Origin: DASYSA01 sp036003885 | GTDB lineage: Bacteria > Acidobacteriota > Blastocatellia > UBA7656 | Assembly: GCA_036003885.1 (NCBI GenBank) | Contig: DASYSA010000244.1 | Span: forward strand, 1-38,565 | Reading direction: 5' to 3' | DNA length: 38,565 bases | Shown here: piece after piece, positions 9,122 to 18,245 of the stretch | How the letters are laid out: the number at the start of each line of letters is the position of its first letter | Numbering within the stretch: position 1 is the stretch's first letter | Notes under the pieces: generated by a model | The model's input: the letters and a program-made list of their open reading frames with translations, nothing else | Database searches by the model: none | Told to the model about the DNA's origin: nothing | Position numbers and translations under genes: made by a program

Positions 9122-10360
9122 GTGACGGATAAAGTAATCATCAGGCCGGGATACATGCCCTACACGTTGTCCGCTGCAGTGTTGCTGACGGCGGGATCGG
9201 CATTGCTCAGGAATGACGCGGTGATCGCGGCGCTTGTGTGCTGGGGCCTGCTCGTGCCTGTGATTCTGTCGGCCGTTCTGGATCGAATCGAGTTCGATGG
9301 CCGAATCATTCGGCGACGTGGCCCTTTGGCCTCGCTGATCGCTCGAGTGAGCCGAACGCGCCAACAGCTTGCGATTAGCGACATCGAAGCGATCTCCACA
9401 GAGACGACGAGTCTGAGCTTTGCCAATGGCGACGCTCGCTTGATCTATCGAACGCACATTCACGGCCCCGGAATCGAGATAGTCGTTCGCTCGCATCGCT
9501 CGGCGTATGTGCGCTTCATCAAAGCACTATTTGCGGCCGCCGGGCCGCACAAGCTCGACCCGAGATCGTTCGAGATATTCGAATACCTTGAAACCCACGA
9601 CACCATCGACGGCGCGCGGGTGCTCCGGACGGAAATAGCCTCGATGCCTTTTCCGCTGCTGCGCCGCGTAGCAAACTCGCTTCGTCTGGCGGGCCGCCTC
9701 GCACAGGCCTCCAGTTACTTCCGCATCGCTTATGAAAAGGAGCCTCGTAACCCCGAACTGCTCTACGAAATGTCGCGGTTCTTTCACTCGACTGCGCAAG
9801 CCGAGGACGCGCGGCTGCTCCAGAGGTCGGACGCCTGTCTCAGGTTGGCGTCTCGCCTTGCCGGTGAAGCGCCGGACTTGCTGGAGCGACTGGGCGAAGC
9901 CTTCTTCGAGAGGCTCGACTACAAACGCGCAACAGACTGCTTTCGCCGGGCGTTGGCCTTCGACCCGGCACGGTTTCGCGCTAACATCGGTCTGGCCGAA
10001 ATAGCGCTGCGAGACGGCAAGCTCGCGCACGTCGCACATTTTTACAACGCGGCATCGGGGAGCGACGATGCGGCACTTGCGCGACTGGCACGCCGCGAAG
10101 CTTACTACTACGAGCGGCTGGTTCGCGATGATGATTTCCTGGAGGCCGAACTCCGTCGCATTCGGGCGGCCAATCAGATCAGGTGGACGCGAAGGCTTTC
10201 GGCATTATCGTTCTGCGGAGCATGGGTGACGGCTGGAATCGTCGGCCGATTCGCCCCTCCGGTCGAAGAGTTCGGTTGGGCTCTTATGGCTATGTCGGCC
10301 CTCGTCTGGTGCGCGGCCTCCGGGGGAGTTCGCTACTTCACCCGCCGCAGCGGTTCATAG
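9122..10360 (+). CDS. Membrane protein with TPR repeats, function unknown
   Basis: A 412-residue protein I cannot assign to a named family. Residues 12-55 hold two hydrophobic segments (MPYTLSAAVLLTAGSALL and IAALVCWGLLVPVILSAVL). Residues 58-140 look like a membrane-attached PH-like beta domain (RIEFDGRIIRRRG...ISDIEAISTETTSLSF...IEIVVRSH). Residues 165-330 are TPR-like helices (ASSYFRIAYEKEPRNPELLYEMSRFF; LGEAFFERLDYKRATDCFRRALAFDPARFRANIGLAEIAL). Two more hydrophobic segments lie at about 355-402. The start is GTG at 9122, with only a weak purine stretch upstream (AGAAGCAG). It runs away from the repeat and converges on the histidine kinase gene with only 7 bases between the stops. Confidence 0.72.
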   Translation: MTDKVIIRPGYMPYTLSAAVLLTAGSALLRNDAVIAALVCWGLLVPVILSAVLDRIEFDGRIIRRRGPLASLIARVSRTRQQLAISDIEAISTETTSLSFANGDARLIYRTHIHGPGIEIVVRSHRSAYVRFIKALFAAAGPHKLDPRSFEIFEYLETHDTIDGARVLRTEIASMPFPLLRRVANSLRLAGRLAQASSYFRIAYEKEPRNPELLYEMSRFFHSTAQAEDARLLQRSDACLRLASRLAGEAPDLLERLGEAFFERLDYKRATDCFRRALAFDPARFRANIGLAEIALRDGKLAHVAHFYNAASGSDDAALARLARREAYYYERLVRDDDFLEAELRRIRAANQIRWTRRLSALSFCGAWVTAGIVGRFAPPVEEFGWALMAMSALVWCAASGGVRYFTRRSGS

Positions 10361-10367
10361 CCTTTTG

Positions 10368-12527
10368 TCACTCGTCACTTCTCTGATGCGGCTCGTTCGG
10401 ATCTTCGGCAGTCGATCCAAACAACGGAACAACCAGTCGGAAGCGGGTTCCATGGCCCCCCTCTACAGGGCTTGTTAGTTCAACCACTCCGCCGATCTCC
10501 GCAATTCGACGCTGCACTATCGCGAGCCCGAGCCCGGTGCCTCGGGCCTTCGTCGTGTAGAACGGTTCAAATATCCGACGCTGAGATTCCTCGGGGATTC
10601 CGGAGCCTGTGTCCGTTATCGAAAGGACAAGTCTGCGGTCCGCATCCCTGCCGCGCAATGTCGCTCGTCCACCTGGACGGTCAACGGATGGACCTCCGGA
10701 CCCATTCATTATCTCAATGCTCCCCTCGATCCTGACCCTGTCGTTTCGGCGGCTCGCCTGAACGGCGTTAACAATCAGGTTGCTCAGCGCTTCGCGAATC
10801 GCTGCCGCTTGCCCGCCTGTTAGCTGCAGCTCACACACCGTCTCGGCTGTGACGATCACGCCGCCCTGTCGAGCTTCGTTGCCGAGAAGGGCAACGGTCG
10901 AGTCGACCAATTCGGAAAGCGGGACCTGGCGAGAGTCTGCATGGCCCGGACGCGAGAAGGCCAACAACTGTGAGACGGTCTGATTGAGGCGATCTATCTC
11001 GCTGACAATCAATTCAAGATCGCGGCTATAACCCGCGAGTCCGGCCTCTTCGCGCATGACCTGCACTATGGACTTGATTGATGACAACGGATTCTTAACC
11101 TCGTGAGCGACGGTTGCCGCCATTTGGCCCAGCGTTGCGAGCCTCTCCCTGGTTGCGAGGTCGCGTTCAAGGCGGACCTTCTCTTCCACGAGACGGCAAG
11201 TCTCGACCTCGACTGCGACCTGGCCTGCCAGCACGTCGAGGATCGCGCGCTTCTCGGAGGTCAGCGTCCGGGAATCGGCGGAGATAATCATTAATCCGAT
11301 GAGCAAACCTTCACGCTTGAGGCCGTAGGCCGAGGCAGCTCCGAGTTGCGCCAGATCCTCATCATGCTCGATTACGTCGGTTTGCCACTCGATCAGCTTT
11401 TGGGCAAGGCGCCCCTCCGGCCCGGCAAGAGATGAGCCGAGCGCGACTATGTGCACGTCCGTCAGCTCCAGCCCCTGTCGGATAGTCTGTTCGGTGTAGC
11501 GCAGAAGAGCATCGAGATCGCCGAAGCCCGCCGCCCCGCTCGTCACCTGCCTGACGACATCGCGATAGATTCCGACTTCGCGAGCAAACAGCCGCTTGAC
11601 GCCGCTCTCGATTACCCGCACAGCCGGCCCGGCAAGCGCGACCATTCCCAGCAGCAGTATCGCCTCGATCACGCGGGGCCTGATTCCGAGAGCATCCACC
11701 AAAAAGCTGTCAACATACCTGACCACGTAGGTGTAGACGACGAAGAAGACTATCGCAAAGCCCGCGTAGACCAGGCTGCCTTTGATGAGCACCTCTACCA
11801 GTTTGTAGCGATAGACGTGATAGGCAACGGTGAATGTAGGAACGAGCGACAGCAACACGTAGAAAACATAAGCATAGTCGTCGGGACCGGAACGGCGGAG
11901 GACGACGACGATAAACTCCGACGCGCCGATGATGAACAGGAGCACCGAAAGCCGTCTGAAGAAAATTCGCTCGCGCTCGGCCCCTTTTCCAAAGCGGTTC
12001 CTCATCGCCCAGTCAATTGAAGCCGAAGCCCAGAGCGCGAAGAGAAACCAGATCGAGTACGGAATCAGTAGCGGTCGCAGGTCCAGAAGGAACGGTCGGT
12101 AGTCTCCGGTCCAGATGCGATAGACGGCGTAGGGCAAAGCAAGTAGAGGCGCGTATAACGCGATGCCCGCCAGCTTGACGTGACGGGGCTTGAGCAGCCG
12201 GTAGTCGTCGATCGAGCTCCAGAACGCGATGTGTGAGTGGAGGAGGGCAGCCGGCATTGCCGCTATCCCGGTCATCGTGACCGTGTCCCAGATTCTGAGT
12301 CCAACGGTCAGCGTGTTGCCGGACAGCAGCAGCACATGCAACGTGGTGAGCAGATTCCCGAGGAACCAAACCCCGAGGCACAGGCCAAGAGCCAGGAAGG
12401 TGCGCTCCGGTTGAGTAAGGCGCTGCCGAGACCCGAGCCGTCTGTTCCAGATGAGCCAGGCAATGTAGAGGTGCAGCGCCGCACCGGTAGCAAAGCCGAC
12501 CAGTTTGAGGATCTCGAGAAGCTTCAT
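10368..12527 (-). CDS. Membrane sensor histidine kinase with GAF domain
   Basis: A 719-residue two-component sensor kinase. The N-terminal 300 residues carry about eight membrane helices without a known ligand-binding motif. Residues 320-445 form a GAF-like domain (IYRDVVRQVTS...GLLIGLMIISADSRTLTSEKRAILDVLAGQVAVEVE). The HisKA domain follows with the phospho-acceptor H475 in ATVAHEVKNPLSS. The ATPase domain has the N box NLIVNAVQ (583-590), the D box DTGSGIPEE (639-647), FEPFYTTK and the G box GTGLGLAI (663-670). A 30-residue insertion rich in Gly/Arg lies between the N and D boxes. The plan resembles PrsK-type kinases of the PEP-CTERM/exosortase group, but I do not claim that. No response regulator is adjacent, so it is an orphan here. 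No Shine-Dalgarno is obvious. Confidence 0.93.
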   Translation of the reverse strand: MKLLEILKLVGFATGAALHLYIAWLIWNRRLGSRQRLTQPERTFLALGLCLGVWFLGNLLTTLHVLLLSGNTLTVGLRIWDTVTMTGIAAMPAALLHSHIAFWSSIDDYRLLKPRHVKLAGIALYAPLLALPYAVYRIWTGDYRPFLLDLRPLLIPYSIWFLFALWASASIDWAMRNRFGKGAERERIFFRRLSVLLFIIGASEFIVVVLRRSGPDDYAYVFYVLLSLVPTFTVAYHVYRYKLVEVLIKGSLVYAGFAIVFFVVYTYVVRYVDSFLVDALGIRPRVIEAILLLGMVALAGPAVRVIESGVKRLFAREVGIYRDVVRQVTSGAAGFGDLDALLRYTEQTIRQGLELTDVHIVALGSSLAGPEGRLAQKLIEWQTDVIEHDEDLAQLGAASAYGLKREGLLIGLMIISADSRTLTSEKRAILDVLAGQVAVEVETCRLVEEKVRLERDLATRERLATLGQMAATVAHEVKNPLSSIKSIVQVMREEAGLAGYSRDLELIVSEIDRLNQTVSQLLAFSRPGHADSRQVPLSELVDSTVALLGNEARQGGVIVTAETVCELQLTGGQAAAIREALSNLIVNAVQASRRNDRVRIEGSIEIMNGSGGPSVDRPGGRATLRGRDADRRLVLSITDTGSGIPEESQRRIFEPFYTTKARGTGLGLAIVQRRIAEIGGVVELTSPVEGGHGTRFRLVVPLFGSTAEDPNEPHQRSDE

Positions 12528-12597
12528 ATGAACTGTGGATAGTTTATAGCAAGGAGTGAGAGTAAGGTCTAACGGCGCGGAACCAACCGAGAAGCTA

Positions 12598-12622
12598 GAC
12601 CGCCGGCGAGAATCCGGCGGTC
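12598..12622 (-). terminator. Hairpin just after the DUF169 gene, possible terminator
   Basis: A perfect 9-bp stem, GACCGCCGG with CCGGCGGTC, around a 7-base loop, starting 6 bases beyond the DUF169 stop on the minus strand. No T-tract follows, so it may instead be an mRNA-stabilising or dispersed repeat hairpin. Confidence 0.4.
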
Positions 12623-12628
12623 CCCCGC

Positions 12629-13348
12629 TTATCTGCCAAAGCGTTGAGCGTCGGTGCTCGCGTATGCCGCAACCGCCAGATCGGCGACCGACGCCTTGCG
12701 GAGAAGGTCGATTACTTCAGCAAGGCGCCCGGCCGGTATGGCACAGGTCATCTCGCTGTTGGCCATGCCGGTTCGCACGCGGCTCAACATGCAGCCCACG
12801 CTCACCGCAATTGCATTCTGCTCCTTGGCCATCGGGATGATGTGACACTGCGGTTTGCCTTCGAAGCCAAGGCCGGGCACGGCATCGGACAAGATCATCG
12901 CCTGCCTGCCGTTGATCCGAAGCAGCACAACGTCGGGATCTACTCGAGTCTCAGCAAGAGGACCGTAGGTAATGAAGCTCGAGCGGTGTTTGACAACGGG
13001 AATCTGCGGCACTACATCGAGCGTGACCCAGCCGGATTCGAGGAGGGCCGCGACGTCTGAGTTGCCGGCAACCTCTTCGAGCGTCTTCAGCCCATGAGTC
13101 AGACTCCCGACGCTGCAGTTGCCATGATCTTCAGGCTTAGTAGTGAAGGTCCGCGTGGCTCCTTCCATCCAGAAGACACAGCCTGCGGGCACTCTGCCGG
13201 TGCGTCCATCCGGTGTGGGATCGGGGACTGTTGCTTCGAATTCCGGGACGCCGGTAGGCGCAACATCCGAGAACGTGATTGCCAGAGGTTTGGTTTGAAG
13301 TCTCAAGAACGAGTCGAGATCCGATGCAAGTTCTTTCCAGTCTGTCAT
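12629..13348 (-). CDS. DUF169 family protein
   Basis: A 239-residue soluble protein matching DUF169 by its opening (LDSFLRLQTKPLAITFSDVAP), the cysteine-containing stretch GCVFWMEGA and the block NCSVGSLTHGL, and its C-terminal half with SVGCMLSRVRTGM and MTCAIPAGRLAEVIDLL. Conserved cysteines near CVFW, NCSVG, GKPQCHI and MTCAIP suggest metal or cofactor binding, but the function of the family is not established. The ATG at 13348 has AGGA 12 bases upstream; a TTG one codon earlier is possible. An ATG at 13384 would add a non-conserved 12-residue extension. It follows the gamma-glutamyltransferase-like gene by 50 bases on the same strand and may be cotranscribed. Confidence 0.82.
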   Translation of the reverse strand: MTDWKELASDLDSFLRLQTKPLAITFSDVAPTGVPEFEATVPDPTPDGRTGRVPAGCVFWMEGATRTFTTKPEDHGNCSVGSLTHGLKTLEEVAGNSDVAALLESGWVTLDVVPQIPVVKHRSSFITYGPLAETRVDPDVVLLRINGRQAMILSDAVPGLGFEGKPQCHIIPMAKEQNAIAVSVGCMLSRVRTGMANSEMTCAIPAGRLAEVIDLLRKASVADLAVAAYASTDAQRFGR

Positions 13349-13398
13349 CAAGCGGTCTGTTCCTTTCGCTGAAAATATTTCCAAGCATCAATGAGGGA

Positions 13399-15276
13399 TC
13401 ACCACCCAACGGCGTATCGCCCGCGCCTTGGGTCGGCTCCTCCCTCGATCACGCCGTTGTCGCTCCGGAACCTCACTGCGACAGGGGCGGATGGATTGCC
13501 GAAGGCTGCCTGTATCTCTACCTTGTGTCCTCGCGCCCGAAGTTCGGCGACCACGTCTTTGACAATGCGATCTTCGAGGTTCAGCACGCCCGGGTTGAAG
13601 CGGTGATCGTCAAACGAGCTGACCAGGTGCAGCGTTTGAAATCGCGGAGCTTCAACGGCTTCCTGTACGTTCATTCCGAATTCGATTACGTTGAGCAAAA
13701 CCTGAACCAGCGACTGGTCCTGATTGTCGCCGCCCGGCGTCGAAAGCACCAGGAATGGCTTGCCGTCTTTCAGCACAAGCGTGGGTGAAAGAGTTACGCG
13801 AGGCCGCTTGCCCGGTTCGAGCATGTTTGGGTGCCCTGCCTCCAGCAAAAATGATTGAAGCCGCTGCCCGAGCAGAACCCCGGTGTCGCCGGCAACCACA
13901 GCCGGCAACCAGGCGCCCGAAGGAGTCGCCGAAAACATGTTGCCGTCCTTGTCTATCACATTCACGCAGGTAGTGTCGTTGGCGCGCTCGGCTTCGGGCA
14001 CACGCGACGCACCCGTAAGCCCGGGCTGCGGAGTGAGCGTGGGAAGCGCCTTCTTGTTGACCGGATCGCCGGGCCGCTGCTCGAGCGACGCGCGCATCGG
14101 ATCTATCAGCGCACGCCTGGTTGCCGCGTAGTCTTTCGCCAGTAGCTCGTTTGCCGGCACCCGTGCGAAGTCCGGGTCTCCGTAATACCGGTCGCGGTCT
14201 GCAAATGCGAGCTTCATTGTCTCCACCAAAGTGTGAATGTAGTCGGCGGAGTTGTGCTTCATTGAGCGAAGGTCAGAGCTTTCAAGGATGTTGAGCATCT
14301 CGAGCATCGCCGGGCCCTGCGCCCAGAAGCCCGTCTTGTATACCTCGTAGCCTTGAAAGGTCGACATTGCCGGTTGCTCGACCTTTGCATGAAAAGCAGC
14401 GAAGTCGGAGGCTCGCATGAGACCCCCGTTGGCTTCTTCGAAATCGGAAACGCGCTTCGCGATGGGTCCCTTGTAGAAGAAATCGCGCGCGGCCATGAGA
14501 GCCTTGTGGCGGCCAAGAGATGCTGCGTCTCGCTCGGCCTTGACGATCTGGCGCAGCGTGCGCGCGAGGTCGGGTTGCGAGAACACTTCGCCGACCTTCG
14601 GAACTCGTCCGCCAGGCAAAAAGAGCTTCGCGCTGGTGGGCCAACGCTCAAAGATCGGCTTGGTCTTTTCAATATAGCTGACACGCAGTTCGTCCAGAGG
14701 AAAGCCGTCGGCCAGCTCAATGGCCGGCTGCATTACTTCGCCCAGTGATTTCGTTCCGAACCGGTCGAGGGTCGCCACGACCGCATCAAGCACGCCGGGG
14801 ACGGTGGCCGGCAAGATGCCTGAGGAGGGAATCGCTCCCGGACGGGAGCCCCCTTCGGAAATTGAGACATACTCAGGTGAGCCTCGATACACGGGACCCT
14901 CTTCGCGGTCGCCCTTCTTTGCGCGTTCCAGGAAGAACTCGCGTGTCGCAAGACGCGGCGCAATGCCCTGACCATTGATTACCATCGGAGAGCCGCTGCT
15001 GGTCTTGACTATGATCGGCACTTCTCCGCCGAACGAAAAATGAGAGAACTCGATCACCGAAGCGGCCAGGACTGCGGCGCATCCGGCATCAATGGCGTTG
15101 CCTCCTCGCTGGAGCAGTCTCAGTCCCGCCTCGGCAGAGAGCGGATGACCCGCCGCCACTACGCCTCGGCGGCCGCGCACGACCGGTCTGAAGGTGTCGG
15201 CGCTCGGCGCCGACGCGTAAGGCAGCAATATCGCGGCGATTAAGATGAAGCAGAAAACGCCTGGCAAAATCCTCAT
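13399..15276 (-). CDS. Secreted gamma-glutamyltransferase-like N-terminal nucleophile hydrolase
   Basis: A 625-residue exported enzyme of the gamma-glutamyltranspeptidase superfamily, which self-cleaves and uses the new N-terminal threonine to hydrolyse or transfer gamma-glutamyl groups. Residues 1-23 are a signal peptide (MRILPGVFCFILIAAILLP). The large-subunit block GHPLSAEAGLRLLQRGGNAIDA is clear. The predicted nucleophile is T435 in NDTTCVNVIDKDGN, followed by NMLEPGKRPRVTLSPTLVLKDG and LSTPGGDNQDQ. Differences from classical enzymes: the substrate arginine in NGRETAP is replaced (here NGQGIAP), TTH is TTC, and GGS/GGG is GGD. Substrate may therefore not be glutathione. The ATG at 15276 has GGGGAG seven bases upstream; an in-frame start at 15411 is rejected. 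It lies downstream of senAB on the same strand after a 252-base gap. Confidence 0.88.
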   Translation of the reverse strand: MRILPGVFCFILIAAILLPYASAPSADTFRPVVRGRRGVVAAGHPLSAEAGLRLLQRGGNAIDAGCAAVLAASVIEFSHFSFGGEVPIIVKTSSGSPMVINGQGIAPRLATREFFLERAKKGDREEGPVYRGSPEYVSISEGGSRPGAIPSSGILPATVPGVLDAVVATLDRFGTKSLGEVMQPAIELADGFPLDELRVSYIEKTKPIFERWPTSAKLFLPGGRVPKVGEVFSQPDLARTLRQIVKAERDAASLGRHKALMAARDFFYKGPIAKRVSDFEEANGGLMRASDFAAFHAKVEQPAMSTFQGYEVYKTGFWAQGPAMLEMLNILESSDLRSMKHNSADYIHTLVETMKLAFADRDRYYGDPDFARVPANELLAKDYAATRRALIDPMRASLEQRPGDPVNKKALPTLTPQPGLTGASRVPEAERANDTTCVNVIDKDGNMFSATPSGAWLPAVVAGDTGVLLGQRLQSFLLEAGHPNMLEPGKRPRVTLSPTLVLKDGKPFLVLSTPGGDNQDQSLVQVLLNVIEFGMNVQEAVEAPRFQTLHLVSSFDDHRFNPGVLNLEDRIVKDVVAELRARGHKVEIQAAFGNPSAPVAVRFRSDNGVIEGGADPRRGRYAVGW

Positions 15277-15528
15277 AAACGCTCTCCCCTTTCGATGGAC
15301 GATTAGTCGAAGTCTCCGGGATTGCCCGCCCGTTGTCAAACCTGGCAACACTCGGGAAAATCGAGCATTGCGACCAAGCTCAGTTCTGTCGAGAGATTTG
15401 AGCTGTGACACTTAACGAGTAAGTTGCCGGCTGCTCGGCGAGCTTTTACGCGCTGCCAGCCTCGCACCCACATACGCTACTCATGCCCAGGCCAGGGAGA
15501 GAGAGGCCAGACTGAATTCAAAAAAGGA

Positions 15529-16515
15529 CTAGAATTTCCACCCTTTACAGGGTTGCCGCGCGGAGAAGATCTCATCGAGCAAATCCACCCATGCAGATTG
15601 TTCACGAGACGGATCAAATAGCGCGGCGAGACCCCGGCATCGGCTTGTGAGATCTGCAAGAAATCGCGGTTCCGTTTCGCAGCGCAACATCAAACGGGCA
15701 AGTTCGCGTGTATCCCCCACTCGGAAGTAGCCCGGATAGTCGTCGCCGAGAATCCCTATCGAGCCTGGAATCCGCGAAGCGAGAACGGGCAGTCCCGCAA
15801 CAATCGCCTCCCCAAGGGCATTGGCCCCTCCCTCCATTCGCGACGAGATCACAAACAAACGACTCTTTGACATCACAGCCGCGACTTTGGAAGGCGAGAC
15901 TTCGCCGAGCCATTTGTACCGAGTGTTCGACATCACTTCTAGACGAGCGCGTTCCCCTTCGGCTGCTGCCAGGGCGCTTCCGAGGTGAATAACTTGAATT
16001 CGGGACGACCTCGGCAGAAGCCGCGCCGCCATAGCCGCCCGTAGCGGGTCTTTTACACGCCGCAGATGGCCCACGACGCACACACCGAAGTTCTTCTCTG
16101 AGACCCGGGGCCTCTCCCTTTCGAACGGTGAAACCGATTGATATATGATTCGCGCTTTTCTTCGCCAGGCCGGTCGAAGTTCATCGAGAGCCCGGGGCTG
16201 AAGCGCGATGATACGGGTAGCAATGTCGAGCGAACGTTGCGCCTTTATGCTCTGATTGAGATCACGATACAAATCGGTGCCTGTGAGCGTGACGACGAGC
16301 GGGAGATCAGGATGGGCCTGGCGGAAGCGATCGATTGAATCAAAGCTGCGCCGGGCATGAAGCGCAATGAGCAGTTCGAATTCCTCGCCGGAGTAGTTTC
16401 GCGAGATGACTACACGGTGTCCGAGCTTTCTGAGAATCTTTGCCCATCGAACAGCTGTGACTTGATTGCCGGAACGCGACTGGGGCAGTGCGGGCGTGAC
16501 AACACCAATTTTCAT
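15529..16515 (-). CDS. senB: Selenosugar synthase SenB (TIGR04348-type glycosyltransferase)
   Basis: A 328-residue GT-B glycosyltransferase that, in the known selenoneine pathway, joins selenophosphate to a UDP-sugar to make a selenosugar. The N-terminal half is close to the characteristic family pattern: KIGVVTPALPQSRSGNQ, VTAVRWAKILRKLGHRV, LLIALHARRSFDSIDRF, LVVTLTGTDLYRDLN, and ALQPRALDELRP. The C-terminal nucleotide-sugar domain has CVVGHLRRVKDPLRAA, HLGSALAA, YKWLGEVS and SRMEGGANALGEAIVAGLPVLAS, where the conserved Glu of the EGG...E motif binds the sugar nucleotide. It begins 38 bases after the senA stop on the same strand, an arrangement seen in characterised sen clusters. A generic glycosyltransferase is the alternative, but the N-terminal motifs and the neighbour argue for SenB. 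Confidence 0.87.
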   Translation of the reverse strand: MKIGVVTPALPQSRSGNQVTAVRWAKILRKLGHRVVISRNYSGEEFELLIALHARRSFDSIDRFRQAHPDLPLVVTLTGTDLYRDLNQSIKAQRSLDIATRIIALQPRALDELRPAWRRKARIIYQSVSPFERERPRVSEKNFGVCVVGHLRRVKDPLRAAMAARLLPRSSRIQVIHLGSALAAAEGERARLEVMSNTRYKWLGEVSPSKVAAVMSKSRLFVISSRMEGGANALGEAIVAGLPVLASRIPGSIGILGDDYPGYFRVGDTRELARLMLRCETEPRFLADLTSRCRGLAALFDPSREQSAWVDLLDEIFSARQPCKGWKF

Positions 16516-16553
16516 TCGAATGGACCGGAAAAAGTCACCACGAGTTCAGACAT

Positions 16554-17894
16554 TCAGACGGCGCAGGTACGGAAGCCGGCCCAGACGTCGCGGCGTTCGG
16601 GTGTATAGAAGTTACGATAAGCATTGCGAATCATTCCCGACCGCGTCGCCCAACAACCGCCTCTCATTACCTTGTGATCGTCGAACCACGGCGCCGAGTA
16701 CTCCCTGTAAGGACCCGGCTCGAATCCTGGATACGCGCCGAAGTTTGTGGAAGTCCACTCCCAGGTGTTGCCGATCATTTGACGGCAACCAAATGCGCTG
16801 TCACCGGCAGGCAGAGCGTCCACCTTTAGACAGCCCATCGCGAACCAGTCCAGGTTCGCTCGTTCGGCGGTTGGCGGCTCATCGCCCCAGGGATAAACTC
16901 TTTTGCGATTGGCGATGCTGCGACTTTGCGGTGAAGGCTCACAACTGGCTGCCATTTCCCATTCAGCCTCGGTGGGAAGCCTTCGGCCCGCCCACCTGCA
17001 GTACGCCTCTGCCTCGTACCAGTTGACGTGAATCACTGGGAGTCGATCTTCCAGTGCCGCCCATTGATCGAAGTGCCGGCGCAGCCATTGGGCCTTTGAT
17101 TCGCGGCGCCAGTACACCGGGTGCTCGGCGGCCTGGCTTTGTCGCCACTGCCAGCCCGCCTCACTCCAGAACTCGGGTCGAAGGTAGCCGTTATCTTCGA
17201 CGAACGTGGCAAACTCGCCCTGAGTGACTGCGGTTCTTGACATCGAAAATGGCTCAATTTCGACCTCGTGGGCCCATTGCTCGTTGTCGAAGGTGAAGCC
17301 TGATTCCGGAGAACTGCCAAGAAGGAATCGTCCGCCGGCAATGTAAGCGTCGCCTCCGAGGCGCGGCTCGCTTTGTTCGATGCTCGCCGGTGCTTCGGGG
17401 CCGGTGAACTGGGGAGCGCCATAGGAAAGCGTCTGTCTGGTGTAAGTAATCGCCTCGGCATGCATCTGTTCGTGGAAGAGCGCAAGCTGCAGAAAGTAAG
17501 TCTGGCCGTAGCCCTGGATTTGTTTGTGGGTTGATGACTGGTTCGATTCGACTACGCGGTCCAGCACGTTCTGCATGAAGCTAAGCGTGTTTTGGCGCGA
17601 AGGCAGCGGCAAGTCCCAGCGCGTGTCGTGTTGGACTCGTGCCGAGTCGTACAGCTTGTCGCTGTTCGCGAGAATCGACTCTCTACCCAGGAAGTGACGA
17701 AGGCACCAGGCCTCCTGAAAGTATGCAATGTGGCCAATCTCCCATCTCAACGGATTGACTATGCCAAGGCGCGGACCCATCAACTGCTCCTCGTCAAGAT
17801 CTGTGACCAGATCCAGCGTCCGAGTACGGGCTTCCTGAAGCGCCATGAGAATCTCGGGTATACTGACGCGAGCTTGTCTGATGCTTTCAACCAT
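16554..17894 (-). CDS. senA: Selenoneine synthase SenA (EgtB-like non-haem iron enzyme)
   Basis: A 446-residue EgtB homologue. In the known pathway SenA uses iron and oxygen to couple the selenosugar made by SenB to hercynine, leading to selenoneine. Residues 1-160 are a DinB-like helical bundle carrying the iron ligands: H55 in WEIGHIAYFQ and H141/H145 in FHEQMHAEA. Residues 185-446 are the formylglycine-generating-enzyme-like domain (IAGGRFLLGSS, MSRTAVTQGEFATFVED, VIHVNWYEAEAYCRWAGRRL, GNTWEWTSTNFG, KVMRGGCWATR, YRNFYTPERRDVWAGFRT). Ergothioneine EgtB is the closest alternative; the immediate SenB neighbour decides for SenA. No egtD (hercynine synthase) or senC (selenophosphate synthetase) is in the window. 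The ATG at 17894 has only a weak upstream GAG. Confidence 0.84.
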   Translation of the reverse strand: MVESIRQARVSIPEILMALQEARTRTLDLVTDLDEEQLMGPRLGIVNPLRWEIGHIAYFQEAWCLRHFLGRESILANSDKLYDSARVQHDTRWDLPLPSRQNTLSFMQNVLDRVVESNQSSTHKQIQGYGQTYFLQLALFHEQMHAEAITYTRQTLSYGAPQFTGPEAPASIEQSEPRLGGDAYIAGGRFLLGSSPESGFTFDNEQWAHEVEIEPFSMSRTAVTQGEFATFVEDNGYLRPEFWSEAGWQWRQSQAAEHPVYWRRESKAQWLRRHFDQWAALEDRLPVIHVNWYEAEAYCRWAGRRLPTEAEWEMAASCEPSPQSRSIANRKRVYPWGDEPPTAERANLDWFAMGCLKVDALPAGDSAFGCRQMIGNTWEWTSTNFGAYPGFEPGPYREYSAPWFDDHKVMRGGCWATRSGMIRNAYRNFYTPERRDVWAGFRTCAV

Positions 17895-17921
17895 TGATAG
17901 TTACTCGATCCGGACTCCGAA

Positions 17922-18146
17922 ATGATACATCTTTCGTTCGGCCGAAAAAAGTTAAGAATATGCGCTTACGCCGGCAGAGTTTGTCTTTGTTACGGAGCAA
18001 ATCGAGAACATCGCTGCGGGCTGACGCGCCCGAGAAACATACCGGATTGTGAGAGCTCCAACGAGTTTGTTGAGGTATTTGAGCTGGCGGAGACCGGAAA
18101 AGATTATGAGCTTTACACCGAGGGCCGTTTCAGGCGCAAGAAATAA
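17922..18146 (+). CDS. Possible small protein, unknown, divergent from senA
   Basis: A 74-codon open frame whose second half (SSNEFVEVFELAETGKDYELYTEGRFRRKK) has the composition of a real protein, whereas the first half is cysteine-rich (five Cys between residues 13 and 43) and less convincing. No Shine-Dalgarno precedes the ATG. It lies in the otherwise gene-free stretch 17895-18245, in which I see nothing else. A truncated or spurious frame is equally possible. Confidence 0.3.
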   Translation: MIHLSFGRKKLRICAYAGRVCLCYGANREHRCGLTRPRNIPDCESSNEFVEVFELAETGKDYELYTEGRFRRKK

Positions 18147-18245
18147 CTCCGGTGCTTCCCTTCAGTAGATAGAAGCCGACCCTGCCCGAAGTGGCTGGTT
18201 GTTCAGAATGTCGATGCTGCGGTCGAACGATAGGACGTGATTCCA

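Noticed and set aside
16554..17894. EgtB of ergothioneine biosynthesis
   Set aside because: The fold is shared, but the immediate neighbour is a SenB-type glycosyltransferase and no egtA, egtC, egtD or egtE gene is near; SenA fits better.
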